A DNA stretch of 57,500 nt, from assembly GCA_015179025.1 (NCBI GenBank), contig WHUX01000062.1, positions 1 to 57,500 of the forward strand. Direction: 5' to 3'. A program made the position numbers and the translations under genes. Below are positions 34,572-49,192 of this stretch, one piece after another. This DNA comes from Terfezia claveryi. Taxonomy: Eukaryota > Ascomycota > Pezizomycetes > Pezizales > Pezizaceae. Each line of letters opens with the position of its first letter. Position 1 is the stretch's first letter. The notes below the pieces were generated by a model. The model did not search any database, was not told the origin of the DNA, and saw only the letters and a program-made list of their open reading frames with translations.

Positions 34572-37500
34572 ATGGATAGATTTCGGGTGAGTCTTAGACG
34601 AAATCTATGAACGTTGGCTTCATATATATTTAGGTGCTAAACGCTGGTGTTGAATAGTCATCTAGACAACCTTCGTTGAGTAATCATAGCACATCCTCTC
34701 GGATATCTTCGTTCTTCCGGCGTTCGCGTTCTAAGAGTTCAACCAGAACAATAAATGGAGAAACAGCCGAAGAAATACACGGTCCACTCGGGCTAAACTT
34801 GCTCTATTCTCCTCCAGATCCTCAGGTTGAATTGATATTTGTCCACGGTCTTGGTGGAGGTTCTCGAAAAACATGGTGCAAAGAGGCGGATGCTTCGTTA
34901 TTCTGGCCAAAAGAATGGCTCCCTCTAGATCCCACATTTCAGAATGTACGAATTCACAGTTTTGGCTATGATGCGAATTGGGCGAGTTTGGACAACTCTT
35001 TGATGAATATACACGACTTTGGACGCGCTCTATTGACTGAAGTGCGAAATTCACCTTTGGTTGGGAGAGGAGATTATGCACATGTAAGCAACTTCTCATA
35101 CTGCATTAACTCTTAATTTTTTGACATAATGGCCGTAAGAATCCAATTGTGCTGGTGGCTCACAGTATGGGTGGAATAGTAATCAAGAAGGTAAGCGCCT
35201 TGCCACAGCTGTGTTTTGAAATACCATATGTCTGAGATGTCGAATTGACTGGATTGCTTTACAATGTAGACATATCTTCTGGCCCGTCATGACCCAGAAT
35301 GTGCTTCACTTGCGCAACGTTTTCGGGCTATGGTCTTTCTCGCAACCCCACACAAGGGCTCAGACCTCGCAGGCACGCTGAACAATGTCCTTCGAGCCTC
35401 TGTCGTACACGGCACCCGGCTCTATATAGCCAATATTGAACGAAACTCAGAGGCTTTAGAGGTCATAAACGACGAATTTCGCCACTACGCTGCACATATC
35501 AAGCTGTTTTCCCTCTACGAAACCAAAAAGACCAAGTCGCCGCTCGGTGGATCGGTAGTAGTGGTGGAAAAGGACTCTGCAGTCTTAGGGTATCCTGGGG
35601 AGCAAGTTGTGATGGTGAATGCGAATCACCGGGATATCTGCAAATTTGATAATCAGTCTGATCCAAACTTCGTCACAGTCAGTAACGTTATTGGCACAGT
35701 GGTTGGCTCCTTGTCGAAATTAGGTGGGAATGTCCAGTCCCTGTATCTCCTCAGAACACTCTCAAGCAACTCCTAAAGAACATCCCTAACACAGCAGGGA
35801 TAGTATCTACGCGGAAGGCGGAGGAATTTACGCAGCAAATTCGAGGGCTTGCTACATACTTGGGAGTGCGTGAAAAGCCGGAAGACGACTTGACCAGTCT
35901 GGAAGAAAGACGTCAACCCGGTTCTTGTGAGTGGTTTTTGCACAATGAGAATTTCCACAAGTGGCATACAGAATATTCGACGAGCCCTTCGGTCTTCCTG
36001 ATCAACGCGAATCCTGCAACCGGCAAATCAGTACTAGCAGCCTATATAATCAATCATCTGGAGGACTCGCAGCAGGACTGCTGTTATTATTTCTTTCGGC
36101 ATGGTGACAAAGTCAAGTCCACGCTCTGTGGCTTGCTACTATCTATAGCTTTCCAGATGGCAACAATCAATCAAAGCGTTCGGGATAGCCTTCTGGAGAT
36201 GGTGGAGCAAGATATTCGGTTTGACAAGGACAACATGCAAGTCTTGTGGAAGAGGTTGTTCTCTATCTCAATTTTCCGGGCCGAATTTCATCGCCCTTTC
36301 TTTTGGGTCATTGATGCATTAGATGAGTGTGAAAATGGCGTCATACTTCTCCAAATGATCCAGAAAATAGAGCAACATTTGCCCATAAAGATTTTAATTA
36401 CTAGCCGGAAGATTCAGGAGGTACAAGCCCAATTCACAGCGATCCAGAAGCATTTCACAGAAAAGAGAGTTTTCAGTATGGAAATTTCTGAGAGCAATAG
36501 TCGCCATGATATTACTCTCTATTTACGAGCACATATTGATTCACTACCTGTGAGCAATGCAAGAAATCGTGAGACGTTGATAAACACGGTCCTGGAAAAA
36601 TCGGCTGGTTGTTTTCTGTGGGTACAACTTGTGGTGAAGGAGCTGGAGGGGGCCTTTAGTCAACAACATATTGATAAAGTTCTGAAAGAAGTACCTCGTG
36701 AGATGGGTGCTCTTTACGAGCGGGCACTAACACTTATGGCGGCAAAATCGGTAGACAGCAGGAGATATGCAAAGAGTATCCTGACGTGGACTATGTGCGC
36801 AACCCGTCCCCTAACTATTATAGAACTTCAACGCGCTCTTAGACTGGACATGGATGAAACAATAGTCTCGTTAGAGAAAGCTATCGCTTCTATCTGTGGG
36901 CAGCTTGTTTTTGTCGATCGGCAGATGAGGGTCCAAATGGTACATCAGACAGCAAGATCTTTCTTGCTTAGGGCCGACCTTGACTCCGAATTCACCATCA
37001 ACCCTGCTGAAGACCATAAAAGGCTGGCATTCGCTTGTTTGACGTACTTGAATAGTGATGAGATGAAGCCTCCGGCCATACGAAGGATTGGGAGGCGGCC
37101 TATTCGCGAAAGGTCAGAATTCCTAAACTATGCCTGCACTTCCTACAGTGAACATATTCGGCAATCTTCTTCTGAAGATGAATTGTTATGGCAGCAACTC
37201 GATTGGTTTCTTAAGACCAATATCTTGTCATGGATTGAATACATCGCGGAGACCGGAAATTTATACCACATGACATTAGCTTCAAAGAATCTGAGTAACT
37301 ATTTGCAACGACTGGTCAAATATCGAGCTCCTCTTAGCCCTGAAGTACGTCGCATCAAGTCCTGGGCAACGGATCTGATCCGCCTAGTAGCCAAGTTCGG
37401 GAACAACATCCTCGAGTCCCCATCTTCAATATATGGATTGGTTCCGCCATTTTGTCCCATCGAGAGCGCTATTGCATCGCAATTTGGGCCATCAGGAAGG

Positions 37501-39543
37501 GGCTTAGCAGTACTGGGGCTTACGAATGATGCTTGGTCGGATCAATTAAGTTGTATAGACTATAGGGAGCCAGCAGTAGCAGTTGCGTGTGGGGAGAGCT
37601 GCTTTGTAGTTGGACTACACTATGGGTCCATAAAAATCTACAATATTGCAACCTGCCAGGAGAGGAGGAGCATAGAGCAAGGAGAATATGTCGAGCAGCT
37701 TGAATTCAGTTCCTCGGGAAAGCTGCTCGCTTCTTGCAGCTACTCGATGCTTAAGATGTGGGATATTGATAACTGCGATTTACTGTGGTGTCAGGACCAG
37801 GATATTGCAGAAATCATGAAGCTGAGTTTTGCGTTCGGTGATAGTGTGCTTATGGCAATCACAAGAAAGCACACTATCTGTTCTTGGAAGGTTTCGGACG
37901 GGTCACTCATTGAAGAGGTCCCGTGTGGGGCTATTTTCAATGACGAATCCTCTCGCCGGCCTCCAACAATGGCAGAATTTTCTCCTGATGTGAACTTCGT
38001 GGCAGTTGCACACCGCGGGCGGCCTATTATACTTTGGGACCTGGAGCTACAATGCATTGATGGCTACCTTGGCCGGGAGGCAAACCCCGGGAAGCTAAGT
38101 TTGGGCTCAAATACTTCGGTGGCCAGTTTAGTTTTCAGCTCAGATTCCAATGTGTCTCGATTAGCTGCGGCTTATGAAGATGGGGACCTCGCATTCTTTG
38201 ATCCATACGACCATACCTTATTGCAGTGCACTCCAGTAAATGCTCAAAAAGTGGCTTCTAGTCCCGATGGACGAACACTTGCTACCGGAAACGCGTCAGG
38301 AATGGTGCAGCTATTCGATTTCGAAACTATGAAATTGCTGTACCGGATAAATGGATATGACTATAGTGTCAGAGCCATTGCATTCAGCAGTGACAGTCTA
38401 CGATTTCTTGATGTCCGCAATAAAATGTGCAATGTTTGGGAACCCTCCGTACTAGTAAGAAGGTCAGACGAGGATGACTGCAATAGCAGTGTTGCACAGA
38501 TAGAACCTTTGATTATAGGAATAGCTGACTTGGATGAAGAGATTGACATCACTACCGTGGATTGCCACGGTTCAGGGGATAGCATTTTCTGCGGAAAGTC
38601 AGATGGCTCTGTGGTTGTTTATGATGTCCAAAGTGGCAACCAGGTTGGCACTTTATGTCCCGACAACGATATACCAATCAAGTGTCTCGCATGGGGAGAT
38701 ACGAGCAGCATTCTTGCCACAGCGGATGTGGCTGGAAGATTTACAGTTCGAAAAGTTTTTCGCAAGACATCAGGTTGCGCATGGGACGCATCTACCATAC
38801 TTCTTGATGGTAACTCGGCAAATCCAATCAATGAAGTCATTCTTAGTTTGGACAGCAAGCTGCTTCTGGTGTCTACTACAGTATGTGATAATGTATGGGA
38901 TATTTCCGAGAAACGCCAAATATCCACTCACCAGTGGCCTACCCCAGCACTCCCCTTTCTTTGGTCCAACAACCCTTTAGACCCTTTAGAACGCATACAA
39001 TTCACCACAACTGGTTCGTGGATAGGGGCACGAATATTTGACTGGGCCCGCTCAATAGAATTGACTTCCCCCGAGGGGATCAAGATGAGTACGGCCATCG
39101 GCCATTTAGACCATCAGCTCAAAACCATCATCACAAACCCCAGGACTGGCCAAATCGCCATTGAGATATCTAAGTTTGGCTACGATGCCTCACCTGTGAA
39201 GGTCTTACTTTGCGAAGGATCTGCCTTCAACGCTAAGTCCCAAACGGCAACCCCCAGTGTAAATTTTGAGAAGCTGAATGAGCATATTCTCCATGTAATA
39301 GGATTTTACGGAGCAAAGCTTGTATTCTTGGATCAGAGATTGTGGGCGTGTACGGTTGATGTAATGAATTGGGATGGGAGGGCATATGTCAAACATTTCT
39401 TCATTCCCCATGATTGGCATAGTTGCATTAGACAGCTAATTATGAGGGTAACGGTGAAGGGTGATGTGTTATTTGTGAAGAGGGATGAGGTAGCAATTAT
39501 TACGAGGGGTTTAGAACACGAGAGTGTTGTTGAGGTGTTATAG
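34572..39543 (+). CDS. NLR-like STAND protein: SesB-like hydrolase, NACHT, WD40-type repeats
   Basis: Fungal NLR-like proteins use an N-terminal effector, a nucleotide-binding switch and a repeat sensor; some control heterokaryon incompatibility. Exons 34572-34586, 34658-35083, 35140-35190, 35270-35723 and 35795-39543 give 1,564 aa. Residues ~50-300 form an alpha/beta hydrolase: FVHGLGGG (~68-73), nucleophile motif AHSMGG (Ser ~156), FLATPHKGSDLA and VNANHRDI (His ~284). LGVREKPEDDLTSLEERRQPGSCEW links to a NACHT domain with P-loop ANPATGKS (GKS ~392-394, usual first Gly replaced by Ala), Walker B FFWVIDALDEC (~488) and RPLTIIELQRALRL winged-helix motif. From ~900 to the end lie diverged WD40-type repeats (GSIKIYN, LKMWDID, SVVVYDV). 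Start and first intron are inferred; no ATG exists in the second exon before the hydrolase domain. Confidence 0.87.
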
Positions 39544-41196
39544 AATTTGCCTTTGCTTTGGGAAATTTTAAGGTTGGAGATTCTTTGTGTCTTACTGGTT
39601 TGGGGGGCGCTGAGTGTGCCTTTGGCTGTATATAGATACCTGAATGGCTTGTATTGTTTGTTCAGACGTAAAATGAATTACCCTAAAGTTCGACGTCTCT
39701 AGAAATACTAGTGAGCAGTACTTTAATCCTGCCTCCATTTTGTAAACACCTTCCTAGTCTCTTCCACAGCACACACCCGTCTTCTCAACCCCCAACCCCA
39801 TATTCCACTCCCATATTCGCCTCCTCTCATGGGTCGTAAGGCTGTGAGGTGATAAGTAGACCCTTCTTTACCACCGCTTCATGTTTTCCGACCTCCCATA
39901 TACCTCGCTCTCGTTTGAGGAGCTCCCATCCCTCACCTTCTCTCCCCCAATCCCATAATTTGCTCTTCCACCTGCCTCATTCCCTCCTCCAAGTACTTGC
40001 TTATCCTCTTGACATAGTAGCCCTTGAAATTCTCCACTTCTTCTTCAGTTAATTCCTACTCAGTCGCCTTTCTATCCTCCCGTACTTCTACCAGTACATT
40101 TTGGGACATCAATCTCAACTCCCTTGATATCTTTTATTGTGTACATCCCCAGTTCAATCACCATCTCCCAGGAGTAATGTATTAGATGTAACTTGATAAT
40201 CGAGTAAGGATTCACTTGATTTACAGTTGTCATGTGACAAAGATATACAGTTCAGGGTAAACTACATGTAACCTTCGGACTCCTCGTATGCCGCGCGCAT
40301 CACTATCTTCTTTCCCCCTTGTTGCTTTAAGATCTCCATTCATTTGTCCATCTTTAGTGTTTATTTTCTTTGTCCTCAGAGACCTCATTTTCATCTCTCT
40401 CTTGGTCACTTGCAATCTAGACTTCTGTCCTAGACCCACGTAAGTACCCTGCAACAGACCCTGGCCCACTGTCATCCACAAACGAAATAAAACCTTTATC
40501 TTTTTGTTCGAGCTTTCTAGGGTGGTATTTGGGATAGGTTCAAATGGTTTTTCGCTTGCTCTGACTGTGTCCGTCATACAGACAGCGCTTTCCATGGTGA
40601 CCAGGGAGGGGTAGAAATCAAGACGAAGTCTAAACCGCAAAAAAACAGATTACTATAATATTATAAGAGTATGAACTGGCTTTGGTGTCTATCTATACAT
40701 GGTTTAGACGATACGCTGCCTCCAGGACTGACATCGACAGTGGCATGCCCAAGAACAAATACCCTAGCTTCAAGAATGATCTGAAGCAGACTTGAGAGCA
40801 GCTGCAGCCGTAGCTTCTCAAAGTGGGTTATTGAATTAAATACCTCTCAATTCCTTTGTACCACATGATAGACCCAGCCTCATCCGATTCTGTTTCACCA
40901 GCCAGATGCATACTGGTATAGCGCTATTGGATGAGTCCCTCAACACAACTACTTAAGCTTGCCGGACGCCAGTTGTTTTCAGAGAAAGAGTCTCAGAATG
41001 ATAATAAGTACTTACCATAGAACTAGATCAAGTGCCACAATTGAACTACTTGTGACTCACCTGTTTGAGAACAAAGAATTGTAATCTTTTTGTAGTTCTA
41101 TCGAGCCTATAGCTGAGGGGAGGAGTACCGGTAGTAAGAGGAAATCTCCATTATTACCGCAAAAACTCAGATGTAAGACCCCTGGCTCGATCTAAT
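39544..41196. other. Intergenic region 3' of the NLR-like gene
   Basis: No convincing gene. The minus strand is open at 40230-40640 but lacks an ATG at its 5' end and has no recognisable domain. TTCAGGGTAA occurs at 40251. Confidence 0.4.
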
Positions 41197-41454
41197 GCAT
41201 AAGAGTCTTGCATTAGCGCGCATATTATAGGTTTAGCGCGCATATTACTGTAAAGCACCAATGTTTAATACCTAATAGAGGTGCATATCTCTTAGTAGTC
41301 TCTTGGTGGCCATTGGCGGTAGGGCTACCCCTAATAGTACAACATCCTCTCGCGCACAAAATCTTCTATACCACAACATTCTATAGAATAAATACCACAC
41401 ACAATACACACATACACAAAAACACCAAATCATAAACCCAATACTCATACCAAT

Positions 41455-41670
41455 ATGCTTTACTTTATTGCTATCCTTCTCACCATGTTGGTTACCATGG
41501 CTACTACTATGGCTAGTTGGTCAGACGACATGGCTAGCGGCATTGATCTTGATGCCGAACTACAAAGATCCATAGATCTCCAAGTTCTTGCAGAGATCAA
41601 AGAGGAAAGGGTGTTGCAATACTGCAATCACCAATTGAAGTATCTACGCAATACTGTGGTAAATAATTAA
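41455..41670 (+). CDS. Small secreted-type protein, truncated copy
   Basis: Seventy-one residues: a signal-peptide-like head (MLYFIAILLTMLVTMATTMA) then GIDLDAELQRSIDLQVLAEI and the motif LQYCNHQ. It is a paralogue of the minus-strand gene at 41871-42215. Compared with that copy, a net loss of about 5 nt just after the YCNHQ motif shifts the frame and brings a stop within a few codons, so the second YCDNQ motif and the basic tail are lost. It may be a recent pseudogene or a shorter functional form. The family is not recognised; small size, signal peptide and lineage-specific look are effector-like, but that is inference. Confidence 0.5.
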   Translation: MLYFIAILLTMLVTMATTMASWSDDMASGIDLDAELQRSIDLQVLAEIKEERVLQYCNHQLKYLRNTVVNN

Positions 41671-41870
41671 CGCGTCACCTAGCAGCAAGGAAAAAGAGTT
41701 GACACGGAACAATTGGCTTTCCTACAAACTTCCTGCCCACCACAAACTCCCCACCCTTCAAAAATGATTATTCATCAGGCTCGGTATCAACCTCCATTTC
41801 AACCTCCGTATCAGCGTCTATAACAGCGTTAACAGCCACCATTAACTTCATATCAGGGTCAACCCAACTA

Positions 41871-42215
41871 TCAGCCCCTCTTTATTGCCAAAGAAGAAAG
41901 TTTATAGGAAAGCCAATTTGTCCCGATGCCAACTCTTTTTGTTCCTTTCCCTTTTTTCCTTGCTGCCATGTGACGTGTTAATTGGTTATCACAGTATTGC
42001 TCGACCTGTAGATGCTTCATTTGGTGATTGCAGTATTGTAAAACCCGTTCTGCCTTGATCTCTGCTAGAACTTGTAGATCTATAGATCTTTGTAGTTTGG
42101 CATCAGGATCAATGCCGCCAGCCATGGTCATCTGACTAACTATAGGAGTGACTGTCCAACTATTAGCCATAGTAGTAGCCACGGTAGCGAGAAGGATAGC
42201 AATGAGGTAAAGCAT
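41871..42215 (-). CDS. Small secreted-type protein, longer copy
   Basis: A protein of 114 residues with a signal-peptide-like N-terminus (MLYLIAILLATVATTMANSW), a central GGIDPDAKLQRSIDLQVLAEI, two related motifs LQYCNHQ and EQYCDNQ, and a Lys/Arg-rich end (RKKGKGTKR). The two cysteines sit at equivalent positions in the two motifs, suggesting an internal duplication. The end of the frame runs just past the inner edge of the inverted-duplication arm. It has no recognisable domain. Secretion is inferred from the head only; there is no strong sign of an intron. Confidence 0.5.
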   Translation of the reverse strand: MLYLIAILLATVATTMANSWTVTPIVSQMTMAGGIDPDAKLQRSIDLQVLAEIKAERVLQYCNHQMKHLQVEQYCDNQLTRHMAARKKGKGTKRVGIGTNWLSYKLSSLAIKRG

Positions 42216-42523
42216 ATTGGAATGAGTATTAGGTTTATGATTATAGAATGTTGTGGTATAGAAGATGTTGTGCGAGAGAGGATGTTGTCCAGTAGGACTA
42301 CATAGCCTAGCCTCGTAGAAACCAGTCTGTTGTATATAGAGGGAGTGTTACGAACCACAAAAATAAGTACGACATTAAGATCAGCCATACGAGAGGCCAG
42401 TGCCCGCCAGATTATTGATGTTATGGGATCCACCATGGCCACAAGAGATATGCACCTACATTTGGTTCTAAACCTATATGTAATATGCGCGGTAAACCTA
42501 TAATATATGCAAGACTCTTATGC

Positions 42524-43854
42524 AGGGTGAGTACCAAATTCATTGCCACCTCAGTCTGGTTGGCACAAGCCTCTCGTGCCAACCAGACTATTGCCACCTA
42601 CAGTAGCTGAATGTCTATACTAATTCTGCCTAAATTATGCAATATTATGTGGATTTAGGCAGAGATTGAGGGAAAACAAAACAATAAAAGAAAAGATCAC
42701 CATCTCATAGCAGTGAATTCACAGAATGCTAATTCGTAGGTATGGAGGTTGGTATCTAGCCGGTAAAGAACTATCATCCTGAGGACTACAAATTCAGATA
42801 AGCCACAGGTGGAGGGGGGGGGGTGCTTTATGCCCAGATTACTTTATTATCATAGCAACTTGTAAAAAAAAATTTTGCTTGCGCAGAACGAGTGGCCCCA
42901 GGTTCAGGGTAATTCATAATCCTTCAGTTTCAACTGTTTTCTCAAAAGGGAGAAAGTCCAATTGACCAACCAATCAAAACGGAAGGCAGCCCCCCCACTC
43001 CACGACGAAATCCTCGGCTTGGCGACACAGGGTGCCTAATTCACCAGTTTCCCCCACCATCTAGGACGAGGTTCGTGAATATCTACGTCCAAACATCCAA
43101 GAATGTAATTTAAAATCTCATAATTCGCACATCTCTTGCAACAATTATGTCATCGCAAAGACTTAAAACGAAAGAAAAGTAAAGAAAAGAAAGGAAAAGA
43201 AAAGAAAATATAACTATAAGATATAACCTCAAACCCATTCTATCTTAACCCATCCCATCCTCAAATCTCTATCACTACATCCCCAGCCACTAATTCACCT
43301 ACAAAGTCATAGCACCGGGTATCCCGCTGTAGATAGACACACGTCAAGAATATGTCAAAATTGAAGGCATTCACAGCTCGTACTTAAGACAACAAAACAA
43401 ATCCACCCCTGCCGAACCCCTTACCCTCACATTTGCTCTCCTGCCTTTTATTTTACCCAGTAAAAAAGCTCAAGAGTATGAACCAATTACCTGAATGATT
43501 AACTTATATCACGTGAAAACCATACAGACTAACCAAAAAGGAGAAAAGAGAAAATAAAAAAGGAAAGAAAAGAAACAACTGTACTGTATAAAACGCTCCC
43601 AAATAATTCGCAAAGCGCCCCTCCACATATTCCAGTACGTTGACCACGACCACATGATGTCGCAATCATTTCGCACATCGAATGAAATTTCACCCCCCCA
43701 AAATTCAATTCCCCTTCATCAATCCCGGAACACTGCTTCACTAGAAGGCTGTACATCATTGTATAAGATATCGTAGGGATAAACGTAGGAGCTCAGAAAG
43801 TGAAATTGAATAAGATAGCGTAGGATAACGTAGGAGCTCAGAAAGTAAAGTTGA
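42524..43854. other. Intergenic region and CLA4 3' side
   Basis: No gene recognised. It contains a palindromic mini-insertion (42542-42600), a G-run near 42817, TTCAGGGTAA at 42903 and A/G-rich sequence at 43160-43220. A ~46-bp tandem duplication (43763-43854, containing CGTAGGAGCTCAGAAAGT) abuts the CLA4 stop codon. Confidence 0.55.
42542..42600. repeat. Palindromic mini-element flanked by 10-bp direct repeats
   Basis: A near-perfect hairpin (arms AGTCTGGTTGGCACAAG and CTCGTGCCAACCAGACT, one mismatch, 3-nt loop) is bracketed by ATTGCCACCT on both sides (42542-42551 and 42590-42599). A palindrome inside a direct repeat is what a tiny TIR element with a target-site duplication, or its end-to-end remnant, would leave. 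Confidence 0.55.
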
Positions 43855-46424
<2,570 letters not shown>

Positions 46425-48715
46425 TCCGAGAATCTATCAAGCAAGACGACGTCCGTGGAGTACAAAACTAGGTGCGTACTGCAGCTGACAGTGGCTCAAA
46501 GCGAGAAATATCCCGTTAAGGGGGAGCGTAGCAGAGCTTCGCTCGCTGTGATAGGCAGAGAGTAGCAAGACGCCGGTACCGTCCGGCACCGTTGTACCAA
46601 TTACCTGGGAAAGAGTTGCCCGTAATGACTCTGGCAAAAGGGTCCAAGAGTGGGTGTTCGGGGTTCGCGCTTTCAGGCCAGGCTGCCTTCGAGCTTGCGG
46701 GGGTCTGTGCCGGGTGCAGCGAGGTCGTCGATGAAGGCTCGGACTAGCACTGTGTCGCAGCCAAAGAGGTTAGGGACATGAGGGGTGTGTGGGAGGAGTG
46801 CCACAGGGCATACCTGCTCTGCAATTGCAAGACAACAACAGCCAAGTGGTTATTGAGGGGTGCTGACGAAGTACGGGGGGGGGGGGGGGGGGGTTGTACG
46901 GGGGCTGTACGGGGGTTGTACGGGGGTTGTACGGGGGTTTGTATCGTTGCTTGTAGCGAAGGGAGGGGTCGTTGGGCTCCGGAGGGAAGTTAATGTAATG
47001 TTTCTGTGTCTTGCTGTGGTCGAAGCACTGCTCATTCCATCCCGATGGCGAGCGTATTGGGTGCGGATGTCTTTGAATGGCCCGAGGTCTGCTGCAAGAA
47101 AGAGGGAGGGGCTTTGGCAGGTCCAGATCTAGGGGGACGCGGGATGGGGCGAGATGGGTTTGATATAATATAAACGAAATAAGCCCGTCCCACCACGAGC
47201 AGCTCAACCGCCTCCTAATATGCTAACATGCCGAGTTCGTCTCACTGCCGTAGCCCACAGCGTCTCTGCTGGGCCCTGCAGGGTTCGCTGAGGCCGATTG
47301 CCTTACCGAATTAACCTTCTATTCGATCTCGTCTACATTCTACGAGGACTGGTTGCTGTTGGTGATGCTGGCGGCCGGCGGAGGTATGCCCCGACAGTAC
47401 ATGTTGATCAGCTTGACGCCATTTCCATTTCCCTTTCCAATAATGGCCCGCGGGATGCCCACAGCTTATGTGGGATATATCTGTCAATCGGTTGTGTTGA
47501 AGGCCACTGGGCCTGAAGTACTACTGTACTTGCCGAGACGAGCGGGCTGCTGCTTGTTTCAACATGTTTCGCATGTTTCGCAAAAGTAATTGTTCCTACC
47601 CCACTGAAAATCAACGCTGTACGATGGTTCGTTAGAAACAGCCGCGTACCTTTGGCTGGCAGAGACCTCCCCCCTTGTCCTCGTTGTTGGGGACGAGCCG
47701 TGTCTATTGTGTATACTGTTACTGTATGTACAGTATGTTATCCCGGGGGCTGAGAATAGAAATAATCGCCAGTGCTTGTCTCCTCAGAAGCGCCTGCAGC
47801 TTGTTACCTTTCTCTACAAATGTTATACTAAGCAGCCCCAGAGCAGCGCCGTTTGGAGGGCTTCAGATGTGTTATGCTGTAAGGGTCCTGTTTTCATACT
47901 TAGCAGCCAGGTGTGATCATGATCGCGGACAGCGATGGGTGCCGCATTTAGATTAATACTGATGATATTGCTAACCCGATTGCAACCAACTGCCACTCTT
48001 TCTATAATCCTGGTACAACTCTGTAACATGCGCCTTTCTGAGCACTGTGGAGGTCAGGCGTGAAAATAATGCGAGGTCCACACCCCCTTTCATTTTGTAC
48101 TGAGAATTCCAGAAACCGAGGCCGCTTGGCATTCACGATATATGATGCTGCATACAGCATTTCCGGGAGAATATTTCAAGACGGCCTCTAGAAGATGTTT
48201 AGACATGTGCATGCAACATCTGATATGCGCGCCTTCAGGTGAAGATTGCCCGCATGCACATGGGGTCAACATAGCAATAGGCATGAACCGATCATCAAAC
48301 GTCCAGTGTTTAGATGAACTCTATAGATAGTTATAGTAGATGGTGACTTTCATTGCGAGAAGCAATTGCAATAAATTCCAAAAGAGAGTGCCGTACAGAA
48401 GAGCAACGTATATTTTTTTCTGATGAATTTTGGTATATTGAGATTTCTCTAAACCTCCAACGCCAAAAATGCAAACTTTTGACTTTATGAAACCCATTTT
48501 TCAGCTTCCAGATATTGCCCCTCTCATATCAACAGTTGCCATCAATATGGTGTAGTCGGACACATCGTACACACATCGTACAAAGTTCTGTGGAGTGTGG
48601 TGGCCTTGCGCTCGATGGAAACCACTGCAAAATTACAACGACCTCTCCTAGTGCACTGGTAGTCTCGAACCCGACCGCTCCTAGGGAGGGTGCACTGGAG
48701 TATCTACGGCACACT
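46425..48715. other. Intergenic region, CLA4 promoter and ALB1 3' side
   Basis: No gene recognised. A G-run of ~18 at about 46876-46893 is followed by about four copies of an 11-bp TGTACGGGGGT unit to ~46940, roughly 460-520 bp upstream of the CLA4 start and on the opposite strand to it. The rest has short open stretches only. Confidence 0.5.
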
Positions 48716-49192
48716 CTACTCCACCTCCATATCCACATCCACAACTCCATTTCCCTCCTCCTTATCCCTGGCACCCGCAGCCTCAATAGCTTGCTGCTTT
48801 TCCACCTTCTTCCTCTGGGTTTTCGACATTGTCTCTAGTGTTGTGTCTAATATGTGAACATGTACCATTAGCCATCCATTTTGCCCTTGCCTAATCCCCC
48901 CCCCAAAAAGTGTTCTGCTAATACACTAGAACAGACCTTTCATCTCGACCTCCCCAGTCTCAATCAACTTCTGTAGTTCCTCTCGCTCCAATTCTCTTGC
49001 CTTTGCGTATTCTACATTTCGAAGCTTCTTCCTCTCTTTCTTCTTGCTCACCCTCCCACTCCGGATTAATCCTCGGCTGTCGACCTTGGGTCCAGTTGGT
49101 CCTTCCCCTCTGACTTTTGGTGCAATTGGTGCTCTTGATCTCACTCGGCCGCCCAATCGCGATGGTTTATTTGGGTTATTTCTGCTGGGCAT
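48716..49192 (-). CDS. ALB1-like ribosome biogenesis factor
   Basis: ALB1 is a small nucleocytoplasmic shuttling factor of the pre-60S ribosome, partner of Arx1 in yeast (family knowledge). Exons 49192-48937 and 48846-48716, joined over a 90-bp intron (GTCTGT, ATTAG), give 128 aa. The protein is very basic at the start (SRLGGRVRSRAP) and carries VSKKKERKKLRNVEYAKARE, a Lys/Arg helix of the kind seen in the family. Exon 2 adds MSKTQRKKVEKQQ and an acidic end. It contains no catalytic motif. The family call rests on composition, size and the KKKERK helix, so it is moderate. Confidence 0.55.

Larger units (their letters stand above)
41197..42523. repeat. Large inverted duplication (arms ~540 and ~630 bp, spacer ~155 bp)
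   Basis: GCATAAGAGTCTTGCAT at 41197-41213 is mirrored at 42507-42523. At the inner edges TTGGCTTTCCTA at ~41713 is mirrored near 41905. Promoter, 5' leader and coding sequence of two small genes are contained in the arms, so the whole transcription unit was duplicated head-to-tail inverted, with the coding ends facing each other. The arms have since diverged by substitutions and indels; the right arm holds extra sequence at about 42290-42420. Confidence 0.8.

Noticed and set aside
35700..35800. Apparent frameshift between hydrolase and NACHT parts of the NLR-like gene
   Set aside because: A 71-bp intron (GTGGGA donor at 35724, ACACAG acceptor at 35794, phase 1) joins the frames exactly and total length is a whole number of codons, so no break is needed.
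40230..40640. Minus-strand open frame of ~136 codons
   Set aside because: It begins with TTG, has no recognisable domain, and composition resembles the flanks. The inner frame from the ATG at 40595 is not convincing either.
48640..48700. B-box-like GGGTTCGAGACT on the minus strand, possible tRNA
   Set aside because: No cloverleaf can be drawn around it and the required upstream part overlaps the ALB1-like coding end.
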